64,000 nucleotides of DNA from Xylanibacter rarus (GCF_001275135.1 NZ_LFQU01000002.1:186001-250000); one strand, 5' to 3'; positions 43,927-53,573 are shown, counted from the stretch's first letter. Numbers and translations are program-made. Notes: generated from the sequence alone by a model not told the origin.

Positions 43927-44243
43927 ATGGGCACGGCATACCACAGAACGGCTTAACGCCCTGCACATCAGGCGGTTAACGCAGAAGTGCATTTTTGTGC
44001 AATTTTCAGCACCCAACCGCGGTTTCGCCACGGGCATGGCCATTCTGAGAGCGTCAAACGTAAATCATCGCGGCGCCACGCTGCCCAAATTTTGCCGTAC
44101 ATCAACGGCAGTTTTGGGTGAACATTCCGCCGGCTGCTGCGCCATACTGCTGGCAAAAAATGCTGACTGAAAACTACAAGACATCTGAAGGAAAGCAGCA
44201 TGACGGCAGACTGAAATCTACAGAAATGATGAAGAATAACAGA

Positions 44244-44340
44244 ACAACGGTCAACAGAAATTTACAGAAAGAATAAAGGAGAACAGCACAACGGTCAACA
44301 GAAATCTACAGAAAGAATAAAGGAGAACAGCACAACGGCA
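44244..44340. repeat. 44-bp tandem repeat, about 2.2 copies
   Basis: Units start at 44244, 44288 and (partial) 44332 with ACAACGG and contain ACAGAAAGAATAAAGGAGAA. The two full units differ at one base. A degenerate earlier fragment lies just upstream. Confidence 0.85.
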
Positions 44341-44469
44341 GAAGGAATAAGTCTCCTGCAGAGCAAAGATATATGCGGCATGATGACCTGCCCGGGCAGA
44401 GCGGCGACAAACTCCCGACGGAACGGGCATGCACGGCAGACGGACGGCAAGAGGCTGACAGGGGATATA

Positions 44470-44503
44470 AAAGAAGAGCGGCCTTCCGTCACCGGAAAGC
44501 CGC
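44470..44503 (-). terminator. Probable terminator of the GH95 gene
   Basis: GCGGC-C-TTCCG and CGGAA-A-GCCGC (44478-44503) form a stem which, read on the minus strand, is followed by TCTTCTTTT. It lies about 290 nt after the stop codon. Confidence 0.5.
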
Positions 44504-44793
44504 CCCTGTATATTACCCTGAATTGTGATTGCCCGATATTAATTAATAAAACAATTTATGGTAAAACTAAATCATGCAAATCTAAACTCAAACGTCAATA
44601 AACATATAATCATATAACATCAAAAGAAACTTTTTCTTATAGCAACCACACGGCCCGAAGGCCCCAACCTCTTTTTCGTTCGCGGCAGGAACATGCCGCT
44701 AATATAAAATCACTACACATTATATTTAAGACTAAAGACTTCGCATATCGTCATGTTTAAACAATATAAAATTCATAAAATTATATTATCAGG

Positions 44794-47127
44794 TCAGAAA
44801 TTTATGAGTTTTTCCTCTCCTTTCTTCAGCCTGATCTTGCCGCTGATGCCCTTCACGCTGAAAGTGCAGTCGGCCGTGGCCTTTATGCGTGCCGACGTCA
44901 TCTTGCCGTCGCGCCAGCTCATGTCCACCACGAGTCCGCCCTCGGCACACAATCCGCTGACATGGCCCGTGCTCCACTGGCTTGGCAATGCCGGCAAAAA
45001 CTCTATGAAGCCGTCGTAGCTCTGCAGCAGCATCTCGCACATTCCGGCAACGCTCGCCTCGGTGGCGTCGAAGCTGAATATGTCGTACTCTGCCATGGCA
45101 ACTCCTGCCGGCGACACGGTCATGAGGTTCTCGCGGGTGAACTTTCTGAACAGGTTCTGCAGCCATCCGTAGGCAGCCGGCGCGTCTTTCATGCGGGCAT
45201 AATAGCAAAGCATGTTGGCCGTGCTCCATTCGGTGTCTTCCCATCCCTTCTGTCCCGTCTGCATCTCGAGCCCCTTGCGCGCCGCTGCCATAAGGTCGGG
45301 ATTGCGCGTATAGGATATCTGTCCGAAGGGAAAGAGCGTCAGCAGATGCGACGAGTGGCGGTGGGCAGGGTCGCTGCGGCGCACGTCGTCGAGCCATTCG
45401 CGCACCTGTCCGTCGCTGCCCGTCATCAGTGGCGGCAGCATCTTTATGTCGCGCTCAAGGCGGCGGCGCATTGCCTTGTCGGTGCCGAGTATCTTCGACG
45501 CCTCTATGCATGCCGAATATATGTCGTAAACCACGGCGCGGTCTACCGTAGGCATCATCGACAGGCTTAGGTGGTTGCCCTTCTTCGACACGTATCCGTT
45601 CTCGGGCGATATGCTCGGTCCGGTTACGAGATAGCCCGTGCGCGGGTCTTTCACCATGTAGTCCATGAAGAACTCCGCCGTCCTTTTCAGCAGCGGATAG
45701 CCCGTGCGGCGCAGATAGTCGTTGTCGCGCGTGTAGAGATAGTGGCTCCACAGATGCGTGGCGAGCCATGCTCCGCCCGTTACGTTCATGCCCCAGCCTA
45801 CGCCCCAGCCCGGCGAGGTGTAGCCCCATGCGTTGCACACGGTGTGTGCCACCCATCCGCCGCAGCCGTACATCTTGCGCGCCGTCACGGCTCCGCTGTC
45901 GGCAAGCATGCTGATATAGCTGAACAGCGGCTCGTTGCATTCGGCCAGGTTGGCGCGGTTGGCAGCCCAGTAGTTCTGCTGTATGTTTATGTCGAGATGA
46001 TAGTCGCACGTCCATGGCATGTTGCATGCCCCGTTGTCGTTCCATATTCCCTGCAGGTTGGCACACAGAGGCATACCGCTCGGACGCGACGACGATATGA
46101 GCATGTAGCGCCCGTACTGAAAGAAGAGGGCGTCGAGCATAGGGTCGGATGCCCCTGCCTGCGCCAGCCTCAGGCGTGTGTCTGTGGGCAACTGGCAGCC
46201 TGCCCCCTCGCCAAATGATATGTCCATGCGCCCGAAGAGTGCCGTATAGTCGGCCACGTGGGCAGCCCGAAGAGCTCCGTAGCCCTTGCCTGCGGCCTTG
46301 TCAACAGTGGCAGCGCAAAGCTGCATGTAGTCTTTGTTGTTATAGTCGGTGCGCACATCTATTATAATGGTGAGCGCGTCGGCTCCCTCTATGGTTACTG
46401 TGGTGTCTGTCATGCTTACGGTTCCGCCCTCGGGCAGCAGTCTCACCTCGCCGCAGAAGCTCACTCCGCCCGCTCCGTGCAGCGGAAAGTCTACCTTGCC
46501 CGCCAGTGTCAGCCCGTCTTTCGTGGCCTTCACGCCGGCCTTGCGCAGCAGGTTAAGACCGAACGTAGCCGTTATCGCTCCCCTGCGGCTGGCAGTGTAG
46601 CGCATGGCTATCACGTCGTCGGGATAGTCGGCTATGTATTCCCTGCGGTAGTCTGTGTCGCCGCAGCTGAACGTAACGGCCACCACCGAGCTGTCCATGT
46701 CGATGCTCCTGCGGTAGTTGCGTATCTGTCCGCACGGATATCTGAAGTCGGCCACCATGTCGCCGAGCGGCAGATGAGTGCCGAAGGAGCGGCCCAGTCC
46801 GTTGAGATATTTGTTGCCCAGTTCGTTGCCGCGCTCCGGGTCGCCGTTGAAGAAGCAGCGGCGCATCTCGTCGAGCTTATCCTTTCCGCATATGTCGTTG
46901 TTAGATGCGTCGGGCTTTCCCGACCACAGGCTTATCTCGCCGAGGGCTATCCGCTCGCGGGCTATGCCTCCGTAGACCATAGCCGACAGGCGGCCGTTGC
47001 CCGCAGGCATGGCTTCCATCCATTCGCCGGCCGGCTGCTGATACCATAATATATTGTCGGCCCCGACCTGCAGGGCAGCAGTCATAATAAAGGCTAATAT
47101 GAATGTTATTCTTGATGTCATTTTCAA
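44794..47127 (-). CDS. Exported glycoside hydrolase family 95 enzyme (alpha-L-fucosidase or alpha-L-galactosidase)
   Basis: The 777-residue protein has a signal peptide and the GH95 layout: an N-terminal beta-sandwich (about 25-290), a linker, an (alpha/alpha)6 barrel (about 310-690) and a C-terminal beta domain. Catalytic-site landmarks are WTCDYHLDINIQQNYWAANR (Asn residues that activate the water), the general acid E509 in ISPENGY, and WEDTEWSTANMLCYYARM with RHSSHLLTLFPFG. The mechanism is inverting. GH95 members release alpha-1,2-fucose from host or plant glycans, or alpha-L-galactose from pectin and xylan side chains. It lies upstream of the susC-like gene on the same strand but 1.7 kb away, so it may be a separate transcription unit of the same PUL. 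Confidence 0.93.
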   Translation of the reverse strand: MKMTSRITFILAFIMTAALQVGADNILWYQQPAGEWMEAMPAGNGRLSAMVYGGIARERIALGEISLWSGKPDASNNDICGKDKLDEMRRCFFNGDPERGNELGNKYLNGLGRSFGTHLPLGDMVADFRYPCGQIRNYRRSIDMDSSVVAVTFSCGDTDYRREYIADYPDDVIAMRYTASRRGAITATFGLNLLRKAGVKATKDGLTLAGKVDFPLHGAGGVSFCGEVRLLPEGGTVSMTDTTVTIEGADALTIIIDVRTDYNNKDYMQLCAATVDKAAGKGYGALRAAHVADYTALFGRMDISFGEGAGCQLPTDTRLRLAQAGASDPMLDALFFQYGRYMLISSSRPSGMPLCANLQGIWNDNGACNMPWTCDYHLDINIQQNYWAANRANLAECNEPLFSYISMLADSGAVTARKMYGCGGWVAHTVCNAWGYTSPGWGVGWGMNVTGGAWLATHLWSHYLYTRDNDYLRRTGYPLLKRTAEFFMDYMVKDPRTGYLVTGPSISPENGYVSKKGNHLSLSMMPTVDRAVVYDIYSACIEASKILGTDKAMRRRLERDIKMLPPLMTGSDGQVREWLDDVRRSDPAHRHSSHLLTLFPFGQISYTRNPDLMAAARKGLEMQTGQKGWEDTEWSTANMLCYYARMKDAPAAYGWLQNLFRKFTRENLMTVSPAGVAMAEYDIFSFDATEASVAGMCEMLLQSYDGFIEFLPALPSQWSTGHVSGLCAEGGLVVDMSWRDGKMTSARIKATADCTFSVKGISGKIRLKKGEEKLINF

Positions 47128-47158
47128 AGTATCGGTTTAAGTTACAATTTTACGGCTG

Positions 47159-47166
47159 CAAAATTA
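47159..47166 (-). promoter_or_regulatory. -7 box for the GH95 gene
   Basis: CAAAATTA (plus strand) is TAATTTTG on the minus strand, 31 nt before the ATG. No -33 element at normal spacing is seen. Confidence 0.45.
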
Positions 47167-47324
47167 GCAAACATCGCAATACTATACGGAAACAAAATAT
47201 TCAGAAAATATAAATTTTACGCCAAAAGGAGCGAAATAGGCCAATAACAAGAAGTTAGAGCTATGATGTAAGAAACAAGAAGCATAAATTACTAATTATG
47301 AAATCTTAAATTAGGAATTATATA

Positions 47325-47445
47325 TTGTGGATACGAAGTTGGGCATCAGACAATTATGAAACGAGGTTCGGCGTCAGCTAATTGTTAATTATGAATCATG
47401 AATTATAAATTGTGAATGCAAAGTTCGGCATCAGCCAATTATGAA
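47325..47445. repeat. Imperfect direct repeats in an AT-rich gap
   Basis: Three copies of an approximately 25-bp motif, AAGTT(G/C)GGC(A/G)TCAG followed by AATTATGAA, occur between about 47334 and 47445. AATTTTTAATTT-type tracts occupy 47475-47510. The gap 47128-47520 has no gene. Confidence 0.55.
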
Positions 47446-47520
47446 TTACCCCAAAAGAAATCTCTCCCCTGTCAATTTTTAATTTTACTTTTTAATTTTT
47501 AATTTAAAAAATCCCGCTCT

Positions 47521-48405
47521 CTACGCCTTCGGTTTCGTGCGGTAGGCGCGCGGACTCATGCCCATTATCTTGCTGAAAAGGCGCGAGAAGTAATACGGGT
47601 CGTCCATGCCGAGCTTGTGGCATATCTGGTTCATGCGCATCTGCGTGGTGTCGAGCAGCAGGCAGGCACGCTGAATTTTCAGCAGGTTGATGTAGTTTAG
47701 CGGACTGTGCCCCGTCTTCGCCTTGAACAGCATGGAGAAATGCGACGCCGAATAGCCCGTGAAGTCGGCCACCTCCTGCAGCGTCATGTGGCGCTCTATG
47801 TTCTCTTTCATATAATGTATGGCTGCCTCCACCACGTTACCTTCGTCTATCTTCTCGCCCGCGCTGCGGTATTGGTGAACATAGCGGAGCGAGGCAAGAT
47901 AGTGGTGAAAGAGCGACATGGCGTAGCGGATGTTCTCTATGCTGTAGCCCGAATTGAGCGTCTCAAACAGCTCCTCGAACATGTTTATGCGGTTGCTGAT
48001 GCGCGAGTGTATGCCGGGATTCACCGACGTGGGGGCTATGGCGTCGGCGGCATAGTGCGGGGCGAGCACGCCCTTGAAGTGGATCCAGTAGATAGTCCAC
48101 GGCTCTTCGGCGTCTGCCTGATATCTGTGGGGCACTCCTGCGGGCAGTATAAAATACTGGTTGGCCGACACCTCATAGCTGTTGCCGCCCACCTCGTAGC
48201 TTCCGCGGCCGTCGATGCAATAGATAAACACATACTGGTCTATTGGTTCGCGGCGCTCGCGGTAGTGGTTTTCGGCCTTGGGATAATAGCCTATGTCGGT
48301 AACGTAGAGCACCGATACGATGGCGTCAGCTGCCATCATGTCGGTAACCATCTTGGGCAGCACAAGCGAGCGCTCGCCCGAAAATCCGCTCTTTATTCTA
48401 AGCAT
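47521..48405 (-). CDS. AraC-family transcriptional regulator with cupin-like sensor domain
   Basis: I start at ATG 48405 (MLRIKSGFSGERS, 294 residues) because the longer frame (48450) would pass the probable promoter. Residues 40-150 form an AraC-binding cupin-like domain (YVFIYCIDGRGSYEVGG, YFILPAGVPHRYQADAEEPW). The C-terminal 100 residues hold the two HTH motifs (LQEVADFTGYSASHFSMLFK and MNQICHKLGMDDPYYFSRLF). Such proteins bind a sugar and activate nearby genes. It diverges from the sugar porter gene at 48732, with back-to-back -7 boxes between them, and therefore most likely regulates the porter and the DUF5107/TPR gene. Confidence 0.9.
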   Translation of the reverse strand: MLRIKSGFSGERSLVLPKMVTDMMAADAIVSVLYVTDIGYYPKAENHYRERREPIDQYVFIYCIDGRGSYEVGGNSYEVSANQYFILPAGVPHRYQADAEEPWTIYWIHFKGVLAPHYAADAIAPTSVNPGIHSRISNRINMFEELFETLNSGYSIENIRYAMSLFHHYLASLRYVHQYRSAGEKIDEGNVVEAAIHYMKENIERHMTLQEVADFTGYSASHFSMLFKAKTGHSPLNYINLLKIQRACLLLDTTQMRMNQICHKLGMDDPYYFSRLFSKIMGMSPRAYRTKPKA

Positions 48406-48432
48406 GGCGTCAAACGGTGATAGACTATGATG

Positions 48433-48440
48433 CAAATATA
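48433..48440 (-). promoter_or_regulatory. -7 box of the AraC-family gene
   Basis: CAAATATA (plus strand) is TATATTTG on the minus strand, a TAnnTTTG match; leader about 25 nt. Confidence 0.5.
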
Positions 48441-48486
48441 CTGAAAACAATAATAAGATTGTCCATTTTATTCTGATTTTTTTCTA

Positions 48487-48517
48487 TTTTTTATATTCTA
48501 TAATGTCCGTAACTTTG
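48487..48517 (+). promoter_or_regulatory. Promoter of the sugar porter gene
   Basis: TAACTTTG (48510-48517) is a full -7 match; TTTT (48487-48490) lies 19 bp upstream. The leader would be about 207 nt. The 48406-48731 divergent gap has no other gene. Confidence 0.6.
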
Positions 48518-48731
48518 CGCTGTCAAACAATATAGCGGGCAACGGCGGCCGGCGGCACAAATAATAAGATAATAAAAAAACGCCGTAAAAAGGCTGCGGA
48601 ATGCATGACAACAGACAAGCTGCAGCCAATAAGAAAACGGCATGACGGGCACACGGAGGGCAACAAACATTGCCGGAAGTCGGCGCCATGGGAATATAGA
48701 AGAATGTCAAACTAAAAACCATAAGCAACCT

Positions 48732-50102
48732 ATGAAAACGTTTAACAAGGGTTTTGTATATTTTATCTGCATCGTCTCGGCCATGGGCGGACTGCTGTTC
48801 GGCTACGACTGGGTGGTGATAGGCGGCGCCAAGCCGTTCTACGAAGTGTATTTCAACATTGCCGACGACCCTCAGATGCAGGGTCTTGCCATGAGCATAG
48901 CCCTCGTGGGATGCCTCACGGGAGCCATGACCGCCGGCAGTCTTGCCGACCGCTTCGGCCGCAAAAAGCTGCTCATCGCCTCGTCAGTGGTGTTCCTGCT
49001 GTCTGCCTACGGCACGGGATACTTCAGCCATTTCAGCTATTTTCTGGCGGCGCGCTTCCTCAGCGGCGTGGGCATAGGCATGGCTTCGGGCCTCTCGCCA
49101 ATGTATATTGCCGAGGTGGCACCGTCGCACATACGCGGCAAACTGGTGTCGCTCAACCAGCTGACGATAGTGATAGGCATCCTGGCGGCACAGATAACCA
49201 ACTGGCTGATAGCCGAACCCGTGGTGCACAACACCATTGACACATGGAACTGCCAAACGGGATGGCGCTGGATGTTCTGGGCAGGAGCCTTCCCGGCGCT
49301 TGCCTTCCTCATCCTTGTGTTCTTCATTCCGGAGAGTCCGCGCTGGCTTGCCATGAAGGGCGACAACAGCAGCGCACGCGACATACTTGCACGCATAGGC
49401 GGCGAGAGCTATGCCGACGAGGAGCTGTGGGCCATATCTGCCGCAGCACAGGCCGACAACAAGCAGTACGGACTGCGCACGCTGTTCCGCCGTCCGCTCG
49501 TCAGGATAGTCATAATAGGCATCGTGGTGGCTGTGTTCCAGCAGTGGAGCGGCACCAACGTGATATTCAACTACGCCCAGGAGATATTCCAGTCGGCAGG
49601 CTATTCGCTCAGCGACGTGCTGTTCAACATCGTCGTAACGGGCGTCATCAACGTTATATTCACCATCGTAGCCATATTCACCGTCGAGCGCCTCGGCCGC
49701 CGCAAGCTGATGCTTATAGGCGCATGCGGACTGGCAATAATATATCTGGTGCTGGGCACATGCTATTATTTCGAGATAAAGGGCGTGCTGATGGTTGCAC
49801 TGGTGGTGTCGGCCATAGCCTGCTATGCCATGACTCTCGGCCCCGTGGCATGGGTGCTGATAGCCGAACTGTTTCCGAGCCGCGTCAGGGCAGTTGCCGT
49901 GGGCACATGCACCTTTGCGCTGTGGACGGGCAGCACCACGCTGACCTACACCTTCCCGCTGCTCAACAGCTCGCTCGGCAGCTACGGCACGTTCTGGATT
50001 TATGCCGCAATATGCGCCGCAGGCTTCGTCTACTTCATGCGCGTGCTGCCCGAAACGAAGGGCAAGTCGCTCGAGGAGATAGAGAAGGAGCTTACCAGAT
50101 GA
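48732..50102 (+). CDS. Sugar porter of the major facilitator superfamily
   Basis: Starting at ATG 48732 (MKTFNKGFVYFICIVSAMGG), the 456-residue protein has twelve predicted helices and the sugar porter signatures: GGLLFGYDWVVIGGA in helix 1, DRFGRKK between helices 2 and 3, PESPRWL after helix 6, VERLGRRKL between helices 8 and 9, and PETKGKSLEEIE at the end. It imports a monosaccharide, probably with protons, across the inner membrane. The upstream frame to 48642 is leader. The gene is divergent from the AraC regulator and 152 bp before the DUF5107/TPR gene. Which sugar it carries is not evident; xylose, arabinose, galactose and fucose are all possible. Confidence 0.92.
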   Translation: MKTFNKGFVYFICIVSAMGGLLFGYDWVVIGGAKPFYEVYFNIADDPQMQGLAMSIALVGCLTGAMTAGSLADRFGRKKLLIASSVVFLLSAYGTGYFSHFSYFLAARFLSGVGIGMASGLSPMYIAEVAPSHIRGKLVSLNQLTIVIGILAAQITNWLIAEPVVHNTIDTWNCQTGWRWMFWAGAFPALAFLILVFFIPESPRWLAMKGDNSSARDILARIGGESYADEELWAISAAAQADNKQYGLRTLFRRPLVRIVIIGIVVAVFQQWSGTNVIFNYAQEIFQSAGYSLSDVLFNIVVTGVINVIFTIVAIFTVERLGRRKLMLIGACGLAIIYLVLGTCYYFEIKGVLMVALVVSAIACYAMTLGPVAWVLIAELFPSRVRAVAVGTCTFALWTGSTTLTYTFPLLNSSLGSYGTFWIYAAICAAGFVYFMRVLPETKGKSLEEIEKELTR

Positions 50103-50254
50103 CGCCGCAACAGGGCGCCTGCCGCGCCCCACTGGGCATGAAGCGGCCATGGACATGACCGCAGGCAGACTTTATCGCATGCATGACATACAGCCACAAA
50201 CATTGCTGCAAAAGAAAAAACAAGAACAAATAACATAACAAAGGATTAAGAAAA

Positions 50255-53200
50255 ATGGTAAAAGCATGGAGAGAAAAGGTGGTGATACCTACCTACGAAG
50301 TGGGCTCACCTGAGAAAAATCCTATCTTTCTTGAAAAGAGAGTGTATCAGGGTTCGAGCGGAGTGGTTTATCCATATCCCGTGATCGAGTCGATTGCCGA
50401 CGAGAAAACCGACAAGGAATATGAGGTTGTCTTCATTGAGAACGAATATATAAAGGTGATGATTCTGCCCGAACTGGGCGGACGCGTGCAGATGGCTTAC
50501 GACAAGATACGCCAGCGCCACTTTATCTACTACAACCACGTGATAAAGCCGGCACTGGTGGGTCTGGCAGGCCCCTGGATTTCGGGAGGCATCGAGTTCA
50601 ACTGGCCGCAGCATCACCGCCCCAGCACCTACATGCCCGTTGACACGGCCATAGAGCACAACAGCGACGGCAGCGTGACGGTGTGGGTGAGCGAGATGGA
50701 GCGCATGTTCCATCAGAAGGGCATGGCAGGATTCACTCTGAGGCCGGGACATGCCTATCTTGAGATAAAGGGCGCTGTGTATAACCGCACCGACGTGCCG
50801 CAGACGTTCCTGTGGTGGGCAAACCCTGCCGTAGCCGTTAACGACCATTACCAGAGCGTGTTCCCGCCAGACATCAACGCGGTGTTCGACCACGGAAAGC
50901 GCGCCGTAAGCTCGTTCCCGATAGCAACGGGCACATATTACAAGATGGACTATTCGGCAGGAGTAGACATCTCTAACTATAAGAACATCTTTGTGCCCAC
51001 GAGCTACATGGCCGTTAACAGCAAGTATGACTTTGAGGGCGGCTACGAGAACGACACGAAGGCCGGAGTGCTGCACGTGGCAAACCACCACATCTCGCCC
51101 GGAAAGAAGCAGTGGACTTGGGGCAACGGCGACTTCGGACGCGCATGGGACCGCAACCTGACCGACACCGACGGCCCTTACATTGAGCTTATGGCAGGCG
51201 TGTACACCGAGAATCAGCCCGACTTCACATGGCTTCAGCCCTATGAGGAGAAGTCGTTTGTGCAGTATTTCCTGCCCTACCGCGAGCTGGGCGTGGTGAA
51301 GAACGCCACTAAAGACCTGCTGATGAACATCGATCAGGACGGCAAGTCGGGCAAGGTGAACTTCAAGATATTTGCCACATCGGAGCAGCACGTATGCGTC
51401 GAGCTGCGCAACGACGACGGAACGGTGTATTACAGCAAGGAGGTTACGATAACGCCTGAGAACATCATGGAGGAGAATGTGGACGTGAAGGGCGCCAAGC
51501 TCAGTCAGCTCAACCTCAGCATAACAGCCGGCGGACGCACGCTGCTGACATGGCACAGCGAGCCCGACGAGGTAAGACCTATACCCGACGCAGCCGAAGC
51601 TGCCCTGCTGCCCGAGGAGATAAAGACCACGGAGCAGCTCTATCTGACAGGTCTGCACCTTGAGCAATACCGCCACGCCACATACAACCCCGTCGACTAC
51701 TACGAAGAGGCTCTGCGCCGCGACCCGCTTGACGTGAGAAACAACAACGCCCTCGGTCTGTGGTACATCCGCAAGGGGCGCTTTGAGCGTGCAGAGAAGT
51801 ATCTGCGCACGGCTGTCAGGGTGCTGATGAAGCGCAACCCCAACCCGTACGACGGAGAACCGATATACAACCTCGGACTGGCGCTGAAGTATCAGGGACG
51901 CACAGACGAGGCCTACGACCAGTTCTACAAGTCGACATGGAACGGCGCATGGCAGGATGCGGGCTATTTTGCCTGCGCGCAGATATCTCTGATGCGCAAC
52001 TGCCTGACTGACGCCATGGACGAGATAGACCGCTCGCTGATACGCAACTGGCACAACCACAAGGCGCGCGCGCTGAAAACGACCATACTGCGCAAGGCGG
52101 GACGCAACGACGAGGCTCTGAAACTGATTGAGGAGTCGCTCGGGATAGACAGATTCAACTACGGCTGTCTGTTTGAGAAATATATCATAACTGGCGACGA
52201 CGACACGCTGCAGCTGCTGAAGACGATGATGAGACGATGCGCCAACAACTACGACGAGATAGCGCTCGACTACTGCGCGGCAGGCTGCGCCTGCGAGGCG
52301 CTGAAGCTGTGGAGCATAGCAATAGAAGAGGGAGCACTGACGCCGATGACATACTACTATATGGGCTGGTGCAACGCCGCAACCGACGCCGAGGCAGCCA
52401 AAGAGCTGTTTGCCAAGGCAGAGGCATATCCTTCTGACTACTGCTTCCCCAACCGTCTCGAAGCCGTGCTCGCGCTAAACTGCGCCATGGCATATCTGCC
52501 CCAGGCATCCAAGGCACCTTACTATCTGGGCTGCCTCTACTACGACAAGCGGCAGTATGACCTTGCGATAAAGGCATGGGAAAGATCGGCCGCAGCCGAC
52601 GACAAGTTCCCCACTGTGTGGCGCAATCTTGCCCTGGCTGCGTTCAACAAGCAGGGCGACAAGGACAAGGCCGTGAGACTAATGGAGAAGGCTTTTGCGC
52701 TTGACAACACCGACGCCCGCGTGCTCATGGAGCTCGACCAGCTATATAAATGCGTACGCCGTCCTCACGCCGAGCGTCTCGCTCTGCTAAGAAAATACGG
52801 CAACCTCGTTGCCAGGCGCGACGACCTGCTGCTCGAGGAGATAACCCTGCTCAACCAGACAGGACAGTATGAGGAGGCAAAGGCAAAGCTCGACGCCCAC
52901 ATATTCCACCCCTGGGAGGGCGGCGAAGGCAAGGTGCCGGCACAATATCAGTTTGCACGCGTCGAACTGGCAAAGAAGGCCATAGCCGAAGGACGACATG
53001 CCGACGCCGTGAGCCTGCTCGAAGAGTGCCTCACATATCCTCATCATCTCGGCGAAGGCAAGCTGCACGGAGCGCAGGAGAACGACTTCTACTATCTGAT
53101 GGGCGTGGCATACGACGCCATGGGACAGACCGACAAGGCACGCCAGTGCTGGCTGAAGGCAACCGAAGGCCCCACAGAGCCTGCCGCAGCGCTCTACTAC

Positions 53201-53533
53201 AACGACGCAAAGCCCGACAAGATATTCTATCAGGGCATGGCGCTGCTCAAGCTGGGCCGCACGGGCGAGGCCAACGGCCGCTTCCACAAGCTGGTGAACT
53301 ATGGCGAGAAGCATCTCTTCGACAAGGTAAGGATGGACTATTTCGCCGTCTCCCTGCCCGACCTCCTGATATGGGAAGACGACCTGCAGGTGCGCAACGA
53401 GATTCACTGCAAATACATGATGGCACTGGGCTACTGCGGACTCGGCAACAAGGACAAGAGCATGCGCTATCTTGGCGAGGCCGAAGCCCTGGACATCAAT
53501 CATCAGGGAATACAGGCATTCAAGACTTTATAA
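50255..53533 (+). CDS. DUF5107 and tetratricopeptide-repeat protein of unknown function
   Basis: The 1092-residue protein has no signal peptide. Residues 1-400 match the DUF5107 domain, a beta-rich mutarotase-like fold (EVVFIENEYIKVMILPELGG, GPWISGGIEFNWPQHHRPST, WWANPAVAVNDHYQSVFPPD, WTWGNGDFGRAWDRNLTD). Residues 480-1090 are TPR-type helix pairs (NNNALGLWYIRKGRFERAEK, YNLGLALKYQGRTDEAYDQF and others). Sequence and neighbours suggest a cytoplasmic carbohydrate-active protein: it follows a sugar porter, and an aldose 1-epimerase gene is next on the opposite strand. Conserved acidic and aromatic residues in the first domain would suit a glycosidase or epimerase, but I know of no proven activity. 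An intrinsic terminator follows at 53574. Confidence 0.85.
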   Translation: MVKAWREKVVIPTYEVGSPEKNPIFLEKRVYQGSSGVVYPYPVIESIADEKTDKEYEVVFIENEYIKVMILPELGGRVQMAYDKIRQRHFIYYNHVIKPALVGLAGPWISGGIEFNWPQHHRPSTYMPVDTAIEHNSDGSVTVWVSEMERMFHQKGMAGFTLRPGHAYLEIKGAVYNRTDVPQTFLWWANPAVAVNDHYQSVFPPDINAVFDHGKRAVSSFPIATGTYYKMDYSAGVDISNYKNIFVPTSYMAVNSKYDFEGGYENDTKAGVLHVANHHISPGKKQWTWGNGDFGRAWDRNLTDTDGPYIELMAGVYTENQPDFTWLQPYEEKSFVQYFLPYRELGVVKNATKDLLMNIDQDGKSGKVNFKIFATSEQHVCVELRNDDGTVYYSKEVTITPENIMEENVDVKGAKLSQLNLSITAGGRTLLTWHSEPDEVRPIPDAAEAALLPEEIKTTEQLYLTGLHLEQYRHATYNPVDYYEEALRRDPLDVRNNNALGLWYIRKGRFERAEKYLRTAVRVLMKRNPNPYDGEPIYNLGLALKYQGRTDEAYDQFYKSTWNGAWQDAGYFACAQISLMRNCLTDAMDEIDRSLIRNWHNHKARALKTTILRKAGRNDEALKLIEESLGIDRFNYGCLFEKYIITGDDDTLQLLKTMMRRCANNYDEIALDYCAAGCACEALKLWSIAIEEGALTPMTYYYMGWCNAATDAEAAKELFAKAEAYPSDYCFPNRLEAVLALNCAMAYLPQASKAPYYLGCLYYDKRQYDLAIKAWERSAAADDKFPTVWRNLALAAFNKQGDKDKAVRLMEKAFALDNTDARVLMELDQLYKCVRRPHAERLALLRKYGNLVARRDDLLLEEITLLNQTGQYEEAKAKLDAHIFHPWEGGEGKVPAQYQFARVELAKKAIAEGRHADAVSLLEECLTYPHHLGEGKLHGAQENDFYYLMGVAYDAMGQTDKARQCWLKATEGPTEPAAALYYNDAKPDKIFYQGMALLKLGRTGEANGRFHKLVNYGEKHLFDKVRMDYFAVSLPDLLIWEDDLQVRNEIHCKYMMALGYCGLGNKDKSMRYLGEAEALDINHQGIQAFKTL

Positions 53534-53573
53534 TTAATTTGTCTGTTGTTAACAAAACATGTTTTAATTACAG

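Larger units (their letters stand above)
43441..44469. other. Long non-coding gap upstream of the PUL
   Basis: The gap from 43109 to 44793 (1.7 kb) has no believable gene: frames at 43968-44201 and 44380-44601 lack protein-like composition and signals. It contains GCAAAA-type repeats (43805-43870), the second copy of a 49-bp repeat, a 44-bp tandem repeat and the terminator of the GH95 gene. Confidence 0.55.

Noticed and set aside
43968-44601. Small frames in the long gap upstream of susC
   Set aside because: Neither 43968-44201 nor 44380-44601 has a promoter, signal peptide or recognisable sequence, and both overlap repeat-rich DNA.
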